Origin: Acidobacteriota bacterium
Lineage (GTDB): Bacteria > Acidobacteriota > Terriglobia > UBA7540
Length of the DNA: 7,154 nucleotides
Assembly (NCBI GenBank): GCA_021780055.1
Contig: JAJXZM010000018.1
Coordinates: forward strand, 1-7,154
Reading direction: 5' to 3'
Part shown: piece after piece, positions 1-6,043 of the stretch
Layout: every line of letters begins with the position of its first letter
Numbering within the stretch: the first letter of the stretch is position 1
The notes under the pieces: model-generated
What the model was told of the DNA's origin: nothing
Seen by the model: only the letters and a program-made list of their open reading frames with translations
The model's database searches: none
Made by a program: the position numbers and the translations under genes

Positions 1-431
1 ATCGGGTGATTGAGTGATTGAACAGCCGCACTGTTACGTTTCGCTGCCAAACTTTTCGTCGCGCGCCGCTGGGCGGGCTGCCTTGAGGCGGAGAAGATCC
101 TCACTAGCTCATTCGACTCAACTAAGAGGTCTTCCAGCCTGGACTTTGAAACCACTCCGGCTTCTATCAAGAGTTCAAGCCAGAATGCTGTCTCGTCTGC
201 TTCCTCCAGAACCACTCCAAGCTTCGCTACAAACTCAGCCTTCGAACGAGCCCTGCAAACTGCTCGATAATTCGCCGCGACCGACGTCCCAGACCTCAGA
301 ACCTGGCTGCCCAAGGTCCTTCCCACGTCCGATTTGGGCAGTGCCTGAAAGACCTTCACAATTCGAAGCGCAAATCGTTTGGTCCGCACCCGAAGCTTTT
401 CCGGTTGACTGATCGAAACCCGATCCTCCAT
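1..431 (-). CDS. Four-helix-bundle protein (23S rRNA intervening-sequence/S23 family), 3' end beyond window
   Basis: Reading the minus strand from the ATG at 431-429 gives 143 codons with no stop before the left edge. The protein has the family hallmarks: a basic first helix (about residues 11-30, LRVRTKRFALRIVKVFQALP), the signature RSGTSVAANYRA at 46-57, a third helix with EEADETAFWLELL at 76-88, and a fourth helix ending near 118. The start is fixed by an in-frame TGA at 446-444, with AAGG 8 nt before the ATG. Residues 119-143 form a basic, low-complexity tail whose last residues (QSLNHP) are encoded by the inverted repeat at 6-20. Family members are usually about 115-130 residues, so the stop is probably just outside the window. 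They include proteins encoded in 23S rRNA intervening sequences and the Avd accessory protein of diversity-generating retroelements; most stand-alone copies have no known function. Nothing here shows an rRNA or reverse transcriptase. It lies 79 bp downstream of sucC on the same strand. Confidence 0.88.
   Translation of the reverse strand, partial: MEDRVSISQPEKLRVRTKRFALRIVKVFQALPKSDVGRTLGSQVLRSGTSVAANYRAVCRARSKAEFVAKLGVVLEEADETAFWLELLIEAGVVSKSRLEDLLVESNELVRIFSASRQPAQRRATKSLAAKRNSAAVQSLNHP
6..20. repeat. Left arm of 15-bp inverted repeat
   Basis: GTGATTGAGTGATTG at 6-20 is the exact reverse complement of 452-466. It lies inside the 3' coding end of the four-helix-bundle gene, so on the minus strand it is translated as part of the C-terminal tail. 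The sequence is low-complexity and built from the same (C/A)AATCAC unit as the array at 444-508, but in opposite orientation. Confidence 0.8.
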
Positions 432-443
432 AAGGTCGGCCTT

Positions 444-508
444 TCAATCACCAATCACTCAATCACAAAATCACAAATCGTCCGCCCACCAATCGCAAAT
501 CACAAATA
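444..508. repeat. Degenerate short tandem repeats, (C/A)AATCAC(N) units
   Basis: The plus strand reads as consecutive 7-8 bp units: CAATCAC, CAATCACT, CAATCACA, AAATCACA and AATCG. A unique spacer follows at 481-490, then AATCGCA, AATCACA and AATA. The array fills the gap between the sucC stop (511) and the start of the four-helix-bundle gene (431). The units are too short and too irregular for a CRISPR. No GC-rich hairpin with a T-run is present, so the array does not look like a standard terminator for sucC. Confidence 0.8.
452..466. repeat. Right arm of 15-bp inverted repeat
   Basis: CAATCACTCAATCAC at 452-466 pairs perfectly with 6-20. The two arms bracket the four-helix-bundle gene: this one is 21 bp before its start codon and the other is within its tail. 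The arm is embedded in the larger degenerate repeat run, so the perfect match may reflect a shared repeat unit rather than a defined element end. Confidence 0.8.
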
Positions 509-510
509 TT

Positions 511-1671
511 TCAGCCCTTCGCTTGCGCCACAACCTTCTCCGCCGCGTCTTTCATACCGTTGGCGACGGTGAAGCGCAGGCCGGATTCCTGCAGAATTTT
601 CTGCCCGAGTTCCACGTTGGTGCCTTCCAGCCGAACGACAACCGGGACCTTGATGCCCAGACTCTTTGCGGCAGCCACCACGCCGCTGGCCACAATGTCG
701 CAGCGCATGATGCCGCCGAAAATATTGATGAGCACGGCTTGCACATTGGGATCGCCCAGGATAATTTCAAATCCGCGGCGGACCTGCTCCTCGTTGGCGC
801 CGCCGCCCACATCGAGGAAGTTGGCCGGCTGCCCGCCCGCATACTGAATGATGTCCATGGTGGCCATGGCGAGTCCGGCACCGTTCACCATGCATCCGAC
901 ATTGCCGTCCAAGCGGATGTAATTCAGGTTGTAGTTTGAGGCTTTCACTTCCAGCGGGTCTTCCTCATCCAGGTCGCGCAGCTCGCGAATGTCTTTGTGG
1001 CGGAAAAGCGCGTTGTCATCAAAATTCATCTTGGCGTCGAGCGCCAGCAGCCGCCCGTCGCGCGTGAGCACAAAGGGGTTGATCTCCGCCAGCGAAGCGT
1101 CGCTTGCCTGAAAGGCGCGATAGAGCGCCCCAAAAAACTTGGCCGCCTCATTCACCAGCAGAGGATCGATTCCCAGCCCGAAAGCAATTTTGCGGGCCTG
1201 GAAGGGCTGGAGCCCAAGGGCCGGGTTGACGGCTTCCTTCAGGATCTTTTCCGGATGCTCGGCGGCGACAACTTCGATCTCAACACCGCCTTCGCTCGAG
1301 GCCATAAAGACGGGCGAAGCGGACATGCGGTCAATCACCAGGCCGAGATAAAGCTCGCGCGCGATGTCCAGCCCTTCTTCGATCAGCAATCGCCGGACGA
1401 TGCGGCCCTCGGGGCCGGTCTGTACCGTCACAAGTTTCTTGCCCAGAATCTCGCCGGCAATCGTCTCAGCTTCAGCCGCCGAGCGGGCCAGCTTGACGCC
1501 GCCGGCTTTGCCTCTGCCGCCGGCGTGAATCTGCGCCTTCACCACGACCGTTCCGCCCAGGCGCGTGGCAATTTCGCGGGCCTCTTCCGGCGTGTAAGCG
1601 ACTTCACCCTTGGGGACCGCAACTCCAAAACGCGAAAGAATCTGTTTGGCTTGATATTCGTGAATCTTCAT
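511..1671 (-). CDS. sucC: Succinyl-CoA ligase (ADP-forming), beta subunit
   Basis: The 386-residue product makes the ATP-grasp subunit of succinyl-CoA synthetase, the substrate-level phosphorylation step of the TCA cycle (succinyl-CoA + ADP + Pi to succinate + CoA + ATP). Length matches E. coli SucC (388). It opens with [12 protein letters not shown]. Residues that match the E. coli sites with an offset of one are K45 and G52-R53-G54 (nucleotide), N198 in AEINPF and D212 in [13 protein letters not shown] (Mg2+), N263 in [13 protein letters not shown], and G320-I-M322 (substrate). Pro20 matches, as I recall, the ATP-preferring type rather than the Gln of GTP-specific enzymes. The ATG at 1671 is the family's conserved start, but no Shine-Dalgarno sequence is visible ahead of it. 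The enzyme needs SucD, whose gene normally follows sucC directly. Here a four-helix-bundle gene follows instead, so sucD must be elsewhere or beyond the left edge. Confidence 0.98.
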   Translation of the reverse strand: MKIHEYQAKQILSRFGVAVPKGEVAYTPEEAREIATRLGGTVVVKAQIHAGGRGKAGGVKLARSAAEAETIAGEILGKKLVTVQTGPEGRIVRRLLIEEGLDIARELYLGLVIDRMSASPVFMASSEGGVEIEVVAAEHPEKILKEAVNPALGLQPFQARKIAFGLGIDPLLVNEAAKFFGALYRAFQASDASLAEINPFVLTRDGRLLALDAKMNFDDNALFRHKDIRELRDLDEEDPLEVKASNYNLNYIRLDGNVGCMVNGAGLAMATMDIIQYAGGQPANFLDVGGGANEEQVRRGFEIILGDPNVQAVLINIFGGIMRCDIVASGVVAAAKSLGIKVPVVVRLEGTNVELGQKILQESGLRFTVANGMKDAAEKVVAQAKG

Positions 1672-1815
1672 AGTTGATAGACGCGGTAACCTGAATGTCT
1701 GGCGCGCTTCAAGGCCGGAGGTCGGAAAGGGCCGGGAGCCTCAGGGCACCAAACTTCTGCCGAGGATTGCCGTTCCATCGTACAATAGAGCGGCGCGGTG
1801 TCCGCAGAATCTGCC

Positions 1816-1844
1816 AGTATAGGCAATGTGAATCCAAAAAGCAA
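1816..1844 (-). promoter_or_regulatory. Candidate sigma70 promoter for sucC
   Basis: On the minus strand TTGCTT (1844-1839) is followed after exactly 17 nt by TATACT (1821-1816). The -10 box matches the consensus at five of six positions and the -35 at three of six. Transcription would begin near 1809, leaving a leader of about 138 nt before the sucC ATG. It is the best promoter match I found by eye in the intergenic region. Confidence 0.5.
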
Positions 1845-1945
1845 ACGCCTGGGTTCCGGCGTGTATTGCAGCAGCGGTTCTCGATCGCGGGATTTTTTCA
1901 CGCGACGTCGGCGCCGGGGCAACCACCGGATGCCGCTTCAGGGGC

Positions 1946-1954
1946 TGATAAACT
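1946..1954 (+). promoter_or_regulatory. Weak extended -10 candidate for trpD
   Basis: TGA followed by TAAACT (1949-1954) resembles an extended -10 element (TGn plus four of six consensus bases). No acceptable -35 box lies 16-18 nt upstream. A start near 1961 would give a leader of about 38 nt. This is a weak suggestion only. Confidence 0.22.
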
Positions 1955-1998
1955 TAACAGGGACTCGCCGTTAACGCCGGGGATTGTTTCTGATCACT

Positions 1999-3051
1999 AT
2001 GCAAATTGCTGAAGCCATCGAAGCACTGAAGCAGGGCCGGAGCCTGGAACGGAATGAGGCTCACGCAGTCATGCAGGAACTGCTTTCCGGGCACGCGCCT
2101 GAAGAGCAAATTGTGGCGCTGCTGCTGGCCCTGCGCGACAAGGGCGAGACCACGGCGGAGCTTGTCGGTTTTGCGGAGGTGATGCGCGCGCAGGCCCGGC
2201 AGGTGCTGGCGGACGCCGGAGTGCGCGTTGAAGAGTTCATCAATTCGCAGGAACTGCTGGACACCTGCGGCACGGGCGGCGACCGTCGAGGCACGGCGAA
2301 CGTCTCAACCGCTACGGCGCTGGTGGTGGCCGGATGCGGAGTGCCCGTCGCCAAGCACGGCAACCGCTCCATCTCAAGCCGCTGCGGCAGCGCCGACGTC
2401 CTGGAAGCGCTGGGGGTTGCAACCGACCTGCCGCTCACTGACATTCCAGCGTGTCTCGAAAAGGTAGGGATGGTCTTCCTTTTTGCTCCGCACCTTCACC
2501 TGGCCATGAAGCACGTGATGGGCGCGCGGCGCAGCATCAAGAGCAAAACCATCTTCAATCTGCTGGGGCCGGTAACCAACCCGCTGGAAGCTACGCATCA
2601 GCTGGCCGGGGTTTACGACGCAGCTCGGACGGAAATGCTGGCCGAAGCGCTGGGCGCTGTGGGGACGCGCCGTGCGATTGTGGTGGCGGGATCAGACGGG
2701 CTGGACGAGATCACCATCACCGGCCCAACCAAGCTTTCAGAATACGATTCCGGGCGGATTGAAACGCGCTACGTTCAGCCGGAAGATTTTGGCCTGCCTC
2801 GCGCCGCGGGCGAAACACTGGCCGGCGGCGATCCGGAACAGAACGCGCGCCTGCTGCTCCAGATTCTTGACGGCGAGAAAAATCCCCTGCGCGATTGCGT
2901 GCTGGCCAATTCATCCGCGGCGCTTGTGGCCGCGGGCAAAGCAGGTGACTTCCCGGAAGGCGTGGCAGTGGCAGCCGAGGTCATCGACTCCGGCGAAGCA
3001 AAACGGACGCTTCGCAAGCTGGTGGAATTCACTGACAAACACCGGCGGTAA
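1999..3051 (+). CDS. trpD: Anthranilate phosphoribosyltransferase
   Basis: The 350-residue protein catalyses the second step of tryptophan synthesis, joining anthranilate and PRPP to give phosphoribosyl-anthranilate. It has the small alpha domain of the glycosyltransferase-III fold (about residues 1-70), the PRPP loop DTCGTGGD at 88-95, NVST at 101-104, KHGNRS at 119-124, GSADVLEALG at 130-139, the anthranilate-binding Arg of ARRSIKSKTIFN at about 177, FNLLGPVTNP at 186-195, and the Mg2+-binding Asp-Glu pair in GLDEI at 236-237. Length is normal for a monofunctional TrpD. I chose ATG 1999; an in-frame TTG at 1984 adds five residues (MFLIT) outside the family core. The only SD-like sequence, GGGGA at 1979-1983, is 15 nt from the ATG, which is long, so the start is slightly uncertain. 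The gene is not in a trp operon here: sucC diverges upstream and a peptidase converges downstream, with 19 bp between stops. Confidence 0.97.
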   Translation: MQIAEAIEALKQGRSLERNEAHAVMQELLSGHAPEEQIVALLLALRDKGETTAELVGFAEVMRAQARQVLADAGVRVEEFINSQELLDTCGTGGDRRGTANVSTATALVVAGCGVPVAKHGNRSISSRCGSADVLEALGVATDLPLTDIPACLEKVGMVFLFAPHLHLAMKHVMGARRSIKSKTIFNLLGPVTNPLEATHQLAGVYDAARTEMLAEALGAVGTRRAIVVAGSDGLDEITITGPTKLSEYDSGRIETRYVQPEDFGLPRAAGETLAGGDPEQNARLLLQILDGEKNPLRDCVLANSSAALVAAGKAGDFPEGVAVAAEVIDSGEAKRTLRKLVEFTDKHRR

Positions 3052-3070
3052 CTATCTCGCAACACCCGCC

Positions 3071-5269
3071 TTATTGCCCCGCCGGATGCAGGTTCTCATC
3101 AAAAAACTTCACGAGCGTTTTGAGCAGGTAGAGCCGCGCTGAGTTCGCGGTGAAGCCGTGCTTTTCACCCGGCTGCAGGTAAAGCTGGTACGGAATGCCG
3201 TCGCGGACCAGCGCTTCAATAAAGTTGATGGTGTTCTGCAGGTGCACGTTGTCATCGTCCACGCCGTGCATCAGCAGCAGTTTCGCGCGGAGGTTCTCTG
3301 CCGCTTCGAGCGGTGACGACTCCCGGTAGCCGTCAGGGTTCACCTCCGCGGTGCGCATATATCGTTCGGTGTAAATGCTGTCGTAAAATTTCCAGTCGGT
3401 CACCGGGCCGCCCGCCGCGCCGCATTTGAAAACGTCAGGCGCGTGCGTCAGCGTGTAAAGCGTCATATAGCCGCCGTAGGACCAGCCCCAGATGCCCATG
3501 CGGCTGGAATCAACGTACGGAAGCGACTTCAGATAATCAATCCCCACGAGCTGGTCTTTAAGTTCCTGCCGACCCAAGTGTTCAAAGATCTTTGTTTCCC
3601 ATGCGTGGCCGCGTCCCCACGATCCGCGATTGTCCAATATCCACAGCACGTAGCCATGCTGGGCAAAAAGCTGATCGTCAAGTGAAGTCACTCCCCAAGA
3701 GTTTGTCACCATCTGCACTTCAGGCCCGCCGTAAACGTTCACAATCACCGGATACTTCTTCTGCGGATCGAAATCCGGAGGCCTGACCATGCGGGCATAA
3801 AGCTTGGCCCCGTCAGGAGCCGTGAGCGTAACAAATTCGGTGGCGCCAAGATTGTAGTCGTCCAGGTGATTGACGGGATTATCGAGCATGGCCACCTGCT
3901 CTCCATCTGACTTGTAGAGGCGGGTGATGGGCGGCGTCTTGAAATCGGAAAACTTGTCGACGTAATAACGGCCGTCCGGCGAGAGGTAGAAAACATGCGT
4001 GCCGGAAAGCTTTGAAATCCTCTCCAGGCCCGTGCCGTCCAGATGGACGCGATAGATCTGCCGCTGGCGCGGGTCCACTTCCGTCGAAAGAAAATAGACC
4101 CAGTTGGAACCGCTCGCCATCTGGAACATGGGAAGATCGGAAAAAAGCGGGCGGTCGATCATCCAATCGCCGTTGGTGAGCTTCGCCTGCTCCTTGCCGT
4201 CCATGTTGTAGAGATAAAGATGCATCCAGCCGTCGCGCTCGGAAAGCCACAGAAAGCGTCCGCCGCTGAGAAATTCGGGAGGATTCAGGGAATTGATCCA
4301 GTACTTGTCATGCTCGGTCAGCAGTGTGCGGTCGGCGCCGGAATCAGGGTCCCACAGATGCGCCACCTCTTCGGTCTGGTCGCGATTCAGCGTAAGGAAG
4401 CAAATGGATTTGGAATCCGGCGTCCAGTTAAACCGCGGAGCGAAATACTCAACGGGAGGCGACGACTTTTCAGGGACCCAGCTCCTGACGAGCCCGCCCT
4501 CAGAGGAAATAACATGGAAAGATGCCAGGGGATTGGGATCTCCAGACTGCGGGAAGCGCTGGATGTTGAGCTCAACATGCCGCCCAAGAAAATTGATCAG
4601 CGGATACCGCGGAACGTGCAGGTCATTGAGCGTGAGATAGGCAATTTCTTTGCCGTCGGGAGACCATTGATAGGAGCGTCCGGTGGCGCGGTCCGCCAGT
4701 TCCTCCTTGTAAACCCAGTCGAGCGTCCCGTTATAGATCCATTCCGATCCGTCGCGGGTAAGCTGCACAGTCTTGCCGGTCTTCAGGGAAATCGTATAAA
4801 TGTTGTTCCCTTTGACAAAGGCGACGGCGTCGCCGGCGGGCGAAAAGGTAGGCTCCTCTTCCTTCGCGGAATCGTCTGTCAACTGCCGGCTCTCGCCGGT
4901 CTTCGCATTAAACACCCACAGATTGTCCGAGCCCTGGAGAAGAATTTCATCGCCGCTTGGCGACCACTGATAGCTGCCGGGATTCACGGCGGCGACAAGA
5001 TTCAATCGCCGCGCCTTGCCGCTTGCAACGTCATAGAGCCACAACCCCTCGCCTGGGCCGTCTTCACGGACGTAACTGACCTCTTCGTGGCCGGGACGCC
5101 ACGCGATGCGGCTGATGGATGGAGCAACAACCTCATCTCCCCGGGTGACCAGTTCGGGAGTGAGCGGCAGCTTGGCCCCGCGCAGAGACAGAGTGGCCAT
5201 CGACAGGGTCAGAAGAAACAGAAAGGTGCTTATGACAATTCCGGCAGGCGTCCTTAATCGTTGCGGCAC
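3071..5269 (-). CDS. Exported dipeptidyl peptidase IV-like serine peptidase (S9B)
   Basis: The 732-residue protein belongs to the prolyl-oligopeptidase clan, DPP IV branch, which removes X-Pro or X-Ala dipeptides from peptide N-termini. Numbered from the GTG start, residues 1-8 are basic, about 9-29 are hydrophobic (signal peptide or anchor), and about 40-470 form a beta-propeller with repeated WSP(D/S)G-type blades. DWVYKEEL near 184-191 carries the Glu189-Glu190 pair that matches the N-terminus-binding double Glu of DPP IV. The C-terminal alpha/beta hydrolase has VYGGP (oxyanion Tyr513), GWSYGGY with nucleophile Ser597, DDNVH with Asp672, and KHGF with His704, so the full triad is present. 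I prefer GTG at 5269-5267 because GGAGG lies 5 nt ahead of it; the in-frame TTG at 5281 would overlap that site. It probably acts in the periplasm in peptide scavenging. It follows the dehydrogenase small-subunit gene after 63 bp, same strand, and may share its transcript. Confidence 0.95.
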   Translation of the reverse strand: MPQRLRTPAGIVISTFLFLLTLSMATLSLRGAKLPLTPELVTRGDEVVAPSISRIAWRPGHEEVSYVREDGPGEGLWLYDVASGKARRLNLVAAVNPGSYQWSPSGDEILLQGSDNLWVFNAKTGESRQLTDDSAKEEEPTFSPAGDAVAFVKGNNIYTISLKTGKTVQLTRDGSEWIYNGTLDWVYKEELADRATGRSYQWSPDGKEIAYLTLNDLHVPRYPLINFLGRHVELNIQRFPQSGDPNPLASFHVISSEGGLVRSWVPEKSSPPVEYFAPRFNWTPDSKSICFLTLNRDQTEEVAHLWDPDSGADRTLLTEHDKYWINSLNPPEFLSGGRFLWLSERDGWMHLYLYNMDGKEQAKLTNGDWMIDRPLFSDLPMFQMASGSNWVYFLSTEVDPRQRQIYRVHLDGTGLERISKLSGTHVFYLSPDGRYYVDKFSDFKTPPITRLYKSDGEQVAMLDNPVNHLDDYNLGATEFVTLTAPDGAKLYARMVRPPDFDPQKKYPVIVNVYGGPEVQMVTNSWGVTSLDDQLFAQHGYVLWILDNRGSWGRGHAWETKIFEHLGRQELKDQLVGIDYLKSLPYVDSSRMGIWGWSYGGYMTLYTLTHAPDVFKCGAAGGPVTDWKFYDSIYTERYMRTAEVNPDGYRESSPLEAAENLRAKLLLMHGVDDDNVHLQNTINFIEALVRDGIPYQLYLQPGEKHGFTANSARLYLLKTLVKFFDENLHPAGQ

Positions 5270-5278
5270 ACGGTCCTC
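5270..5278 (-). promoter_or_regulatory. Ribosome binding site deciding the peptidase start
   Basis: On the minus strand GGAGG (5278-5274) sits 5 nt before GTG 5269-5267. This is the strongest Shine-Dalgarno match I saw in the window and is the reason for choosing the GTG over the in-frame TTG at 5281-5279, which lies upstream of and abuts this site. Confidence 0.7.
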
Positions 5279-5332
5279 CAAAGTCTTGCATTCGCTTGCT
5301 GAAGTTCCAATGTGTTGAGAAACGGCAAGCTG

Positions 5333-5980
5333 CTACGTCTGGTGTTCGGGATGAGTGCAACCGGGAAAACTTGTAAGGAACTGGAGCCCTTTGTATTCCA
5401 GAAAATCAATCAGCCCCACCTTCGAAGTGAAAAATGCGTCGAGCGTCATGCTCTTCAACAAGCTGTAAAAAGGAAAGCCCGGATGTTCAGCTTTCGGATC
5501 GTGTTCAGGAACGCTCATCTCAGTCAACAATTCTTCCTGCTGCGCCGGCGAAGCTGCGGAGAACTCTTTTCCATATTTCTTGGCGCTGAGTTCGTTGACG
5601 AGACCCAGCCCGTCAATCCACTGCTTTTGCAGTTGCGGCTCAAACTCCGCGGCCGAGTAAACCACAAAGTCGATATAGTCGGCCACCTTCGCTTCTTTGG
5701 CGCCAGGCTTTTCATCGGTGGGAAGAATCATCTCTGTCAGAATTTTGACATCGCGGAACTCTGCGGGCTTGAAGAACCGAGGCACGTAGGGAGCGGCCGG
5801 ATGGGCCGCCACAGTTTGCGACGCGCCCGTAATCGGAACCAGCCCCGAGGGCGCGGAGGCCGCGAGGGCTTCCCTTCCGCCGGGCAGCCAGTTTGCCAGA
5901 AACTCGGCCCCAGCCGCAGAGGTGCTGAGATATCCAAAATACTTCAGGGCTTTTCGCCGTCCGATCAGTTTTCCCTGCAT
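5333..5980 (-). CDS. Gluconate 2-dehydrogenase subunit 3-like protein, Tat-type signal
   Basis: The 215-residue protein matches the Gluconate_2-dh3 family, the small subunit of periplasmic FAD-dependent GMC dehydrogenases. The N-terminus has a twin-arginine-like motif, GRRKALK at 7-13, followed by a modest hydrophobic stretch to about residue 32. The family core begins near LTEMILPTDEKPGAKEAKV and includes DYIDFVV. It ends with LLKSMTLDAFFTSKVGLIDF, LEYKG and FPGCTHPEH. ATG 5980-5978 is preferred over the in-frame GTG at 5989 because GAGGG lies 8 nt upstream of the ATG and the GTG overlaps that site. In characterised relatives such as bacterial FAD-glucose dehydrogenase, this subunit provides the Tat signal that carries the signal-less catalytic subunit across the membrane. 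The catalytic GMC gene lies directly upstream (63 bp gap), supporting the same arrangement here. The sugar or alcohol substrate cannot be read from the sequence. Confidence 0.88.
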   Translation of the reverse strand: MQGKLIGRRKALKYFGYLSTSAAGAEFLANWLPGGREALAASAPSGLVPITGASQTVAAHPAAPYVPRFFKPAEFRDVKILTEMILPTDEKPGAKEAKVADYIDFVVYSAAEFEPQLQKQWIDGLGLVNELSAKKYGKEFSAASPAQQEELLTEMSVPEHDPKAEHPGFPFYSLLKSMTLDAFFTSKVGLIDFLEYKGLQFLTSFPGCTHPEHQT

Positions 5981-6043
5981 CGTCTTCACCCTCGTTCGTG
6001 GCGGGCCAAAAACGCCACCACTTGATTAGCATGCCTTCGCAGC

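Larger units (their letters stand above)
1672..1998. other. Divergent intergenic region between sucC and trpD
   Basis: These 327 bp separate the divergent starts of sucC (minus) and trpD (plus). Open frames on both strands here (for example 1668-1922 minus and 1695-2012 plus) give Arg- and Pro-rich translations without recognisable motifs, and I regard them as chance. The region contains a sigma70-type promoter candidate facing sucC, a weak extended -10 facing trpD, and an 8-bp palindrome CGTTAACG at 1969-1976. I see no tRNA, T-box, Trp-codon-rich leader peptide or convincing terminator. Confidence 0.7.

Noticed and set aside
14..412. 132-codon plus-strand open frame
   Set aside because: It is antisense to the recognisable four-helix-bundle gene, its translation is Arg/Pro/Ser-rich, and it shows no family motif.
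235..447. 70-codon minus-strand open frame with an ATG at 447
   Set aside because: It is in a different frame from the four-helix-bundle gene that covers the same bases; its translation has no recognisable motif.
444..508. CRISPR array
   Set aside because: The units are 7-8 bp, degenerate and mostly without spacers; there is no cas gene in the window.
997..1677. 226-codon plus-strand frame antisense to sucC
   Set aside because: sucC on the other strand is unambiguous over its full length; the antisense frame is a by-product of GC-rich codon use.
1785..1790. TACAAT as a plus-strand -10 box for trpD
   Set aside because: The hexamer is good but no -35 match lies 16-18 nt upstream, and it would require a leader of about 200 nt.
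2530..2560. Lys in place of Arg in the TrpD motif usually written RTxFNxLGP (SKTIFN here)
   Set aside because: Lys at this place is a conservative change that I believe occurs in other TrpD proteins; the anthranilate-binding Arg and the metal-binding Asp-Glu are intact, so the enzyme is probably ordinary.
4043..5257. 404-codon plus-strand frame antisense to the peptidase
   Set aside because: It is long but lies wholly within a complete S9B gene with an intact triad; its translation shows no domain or signal that I recognise.
5282..5332. Inverted GCTTGC/GCAAGC pair between the small subunit and the peptidase, as a possible terminator
   Set aside because: The stem is only 6 bp with a loop of about 25 nt and no T-run, so it is likely chance.
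5312..6025. 237-codon plus-strand frame antisense to the small subunit
   Set aside because: The minus-strand gene has clear family motifs and a good ribosome binding site; this frame has neither.
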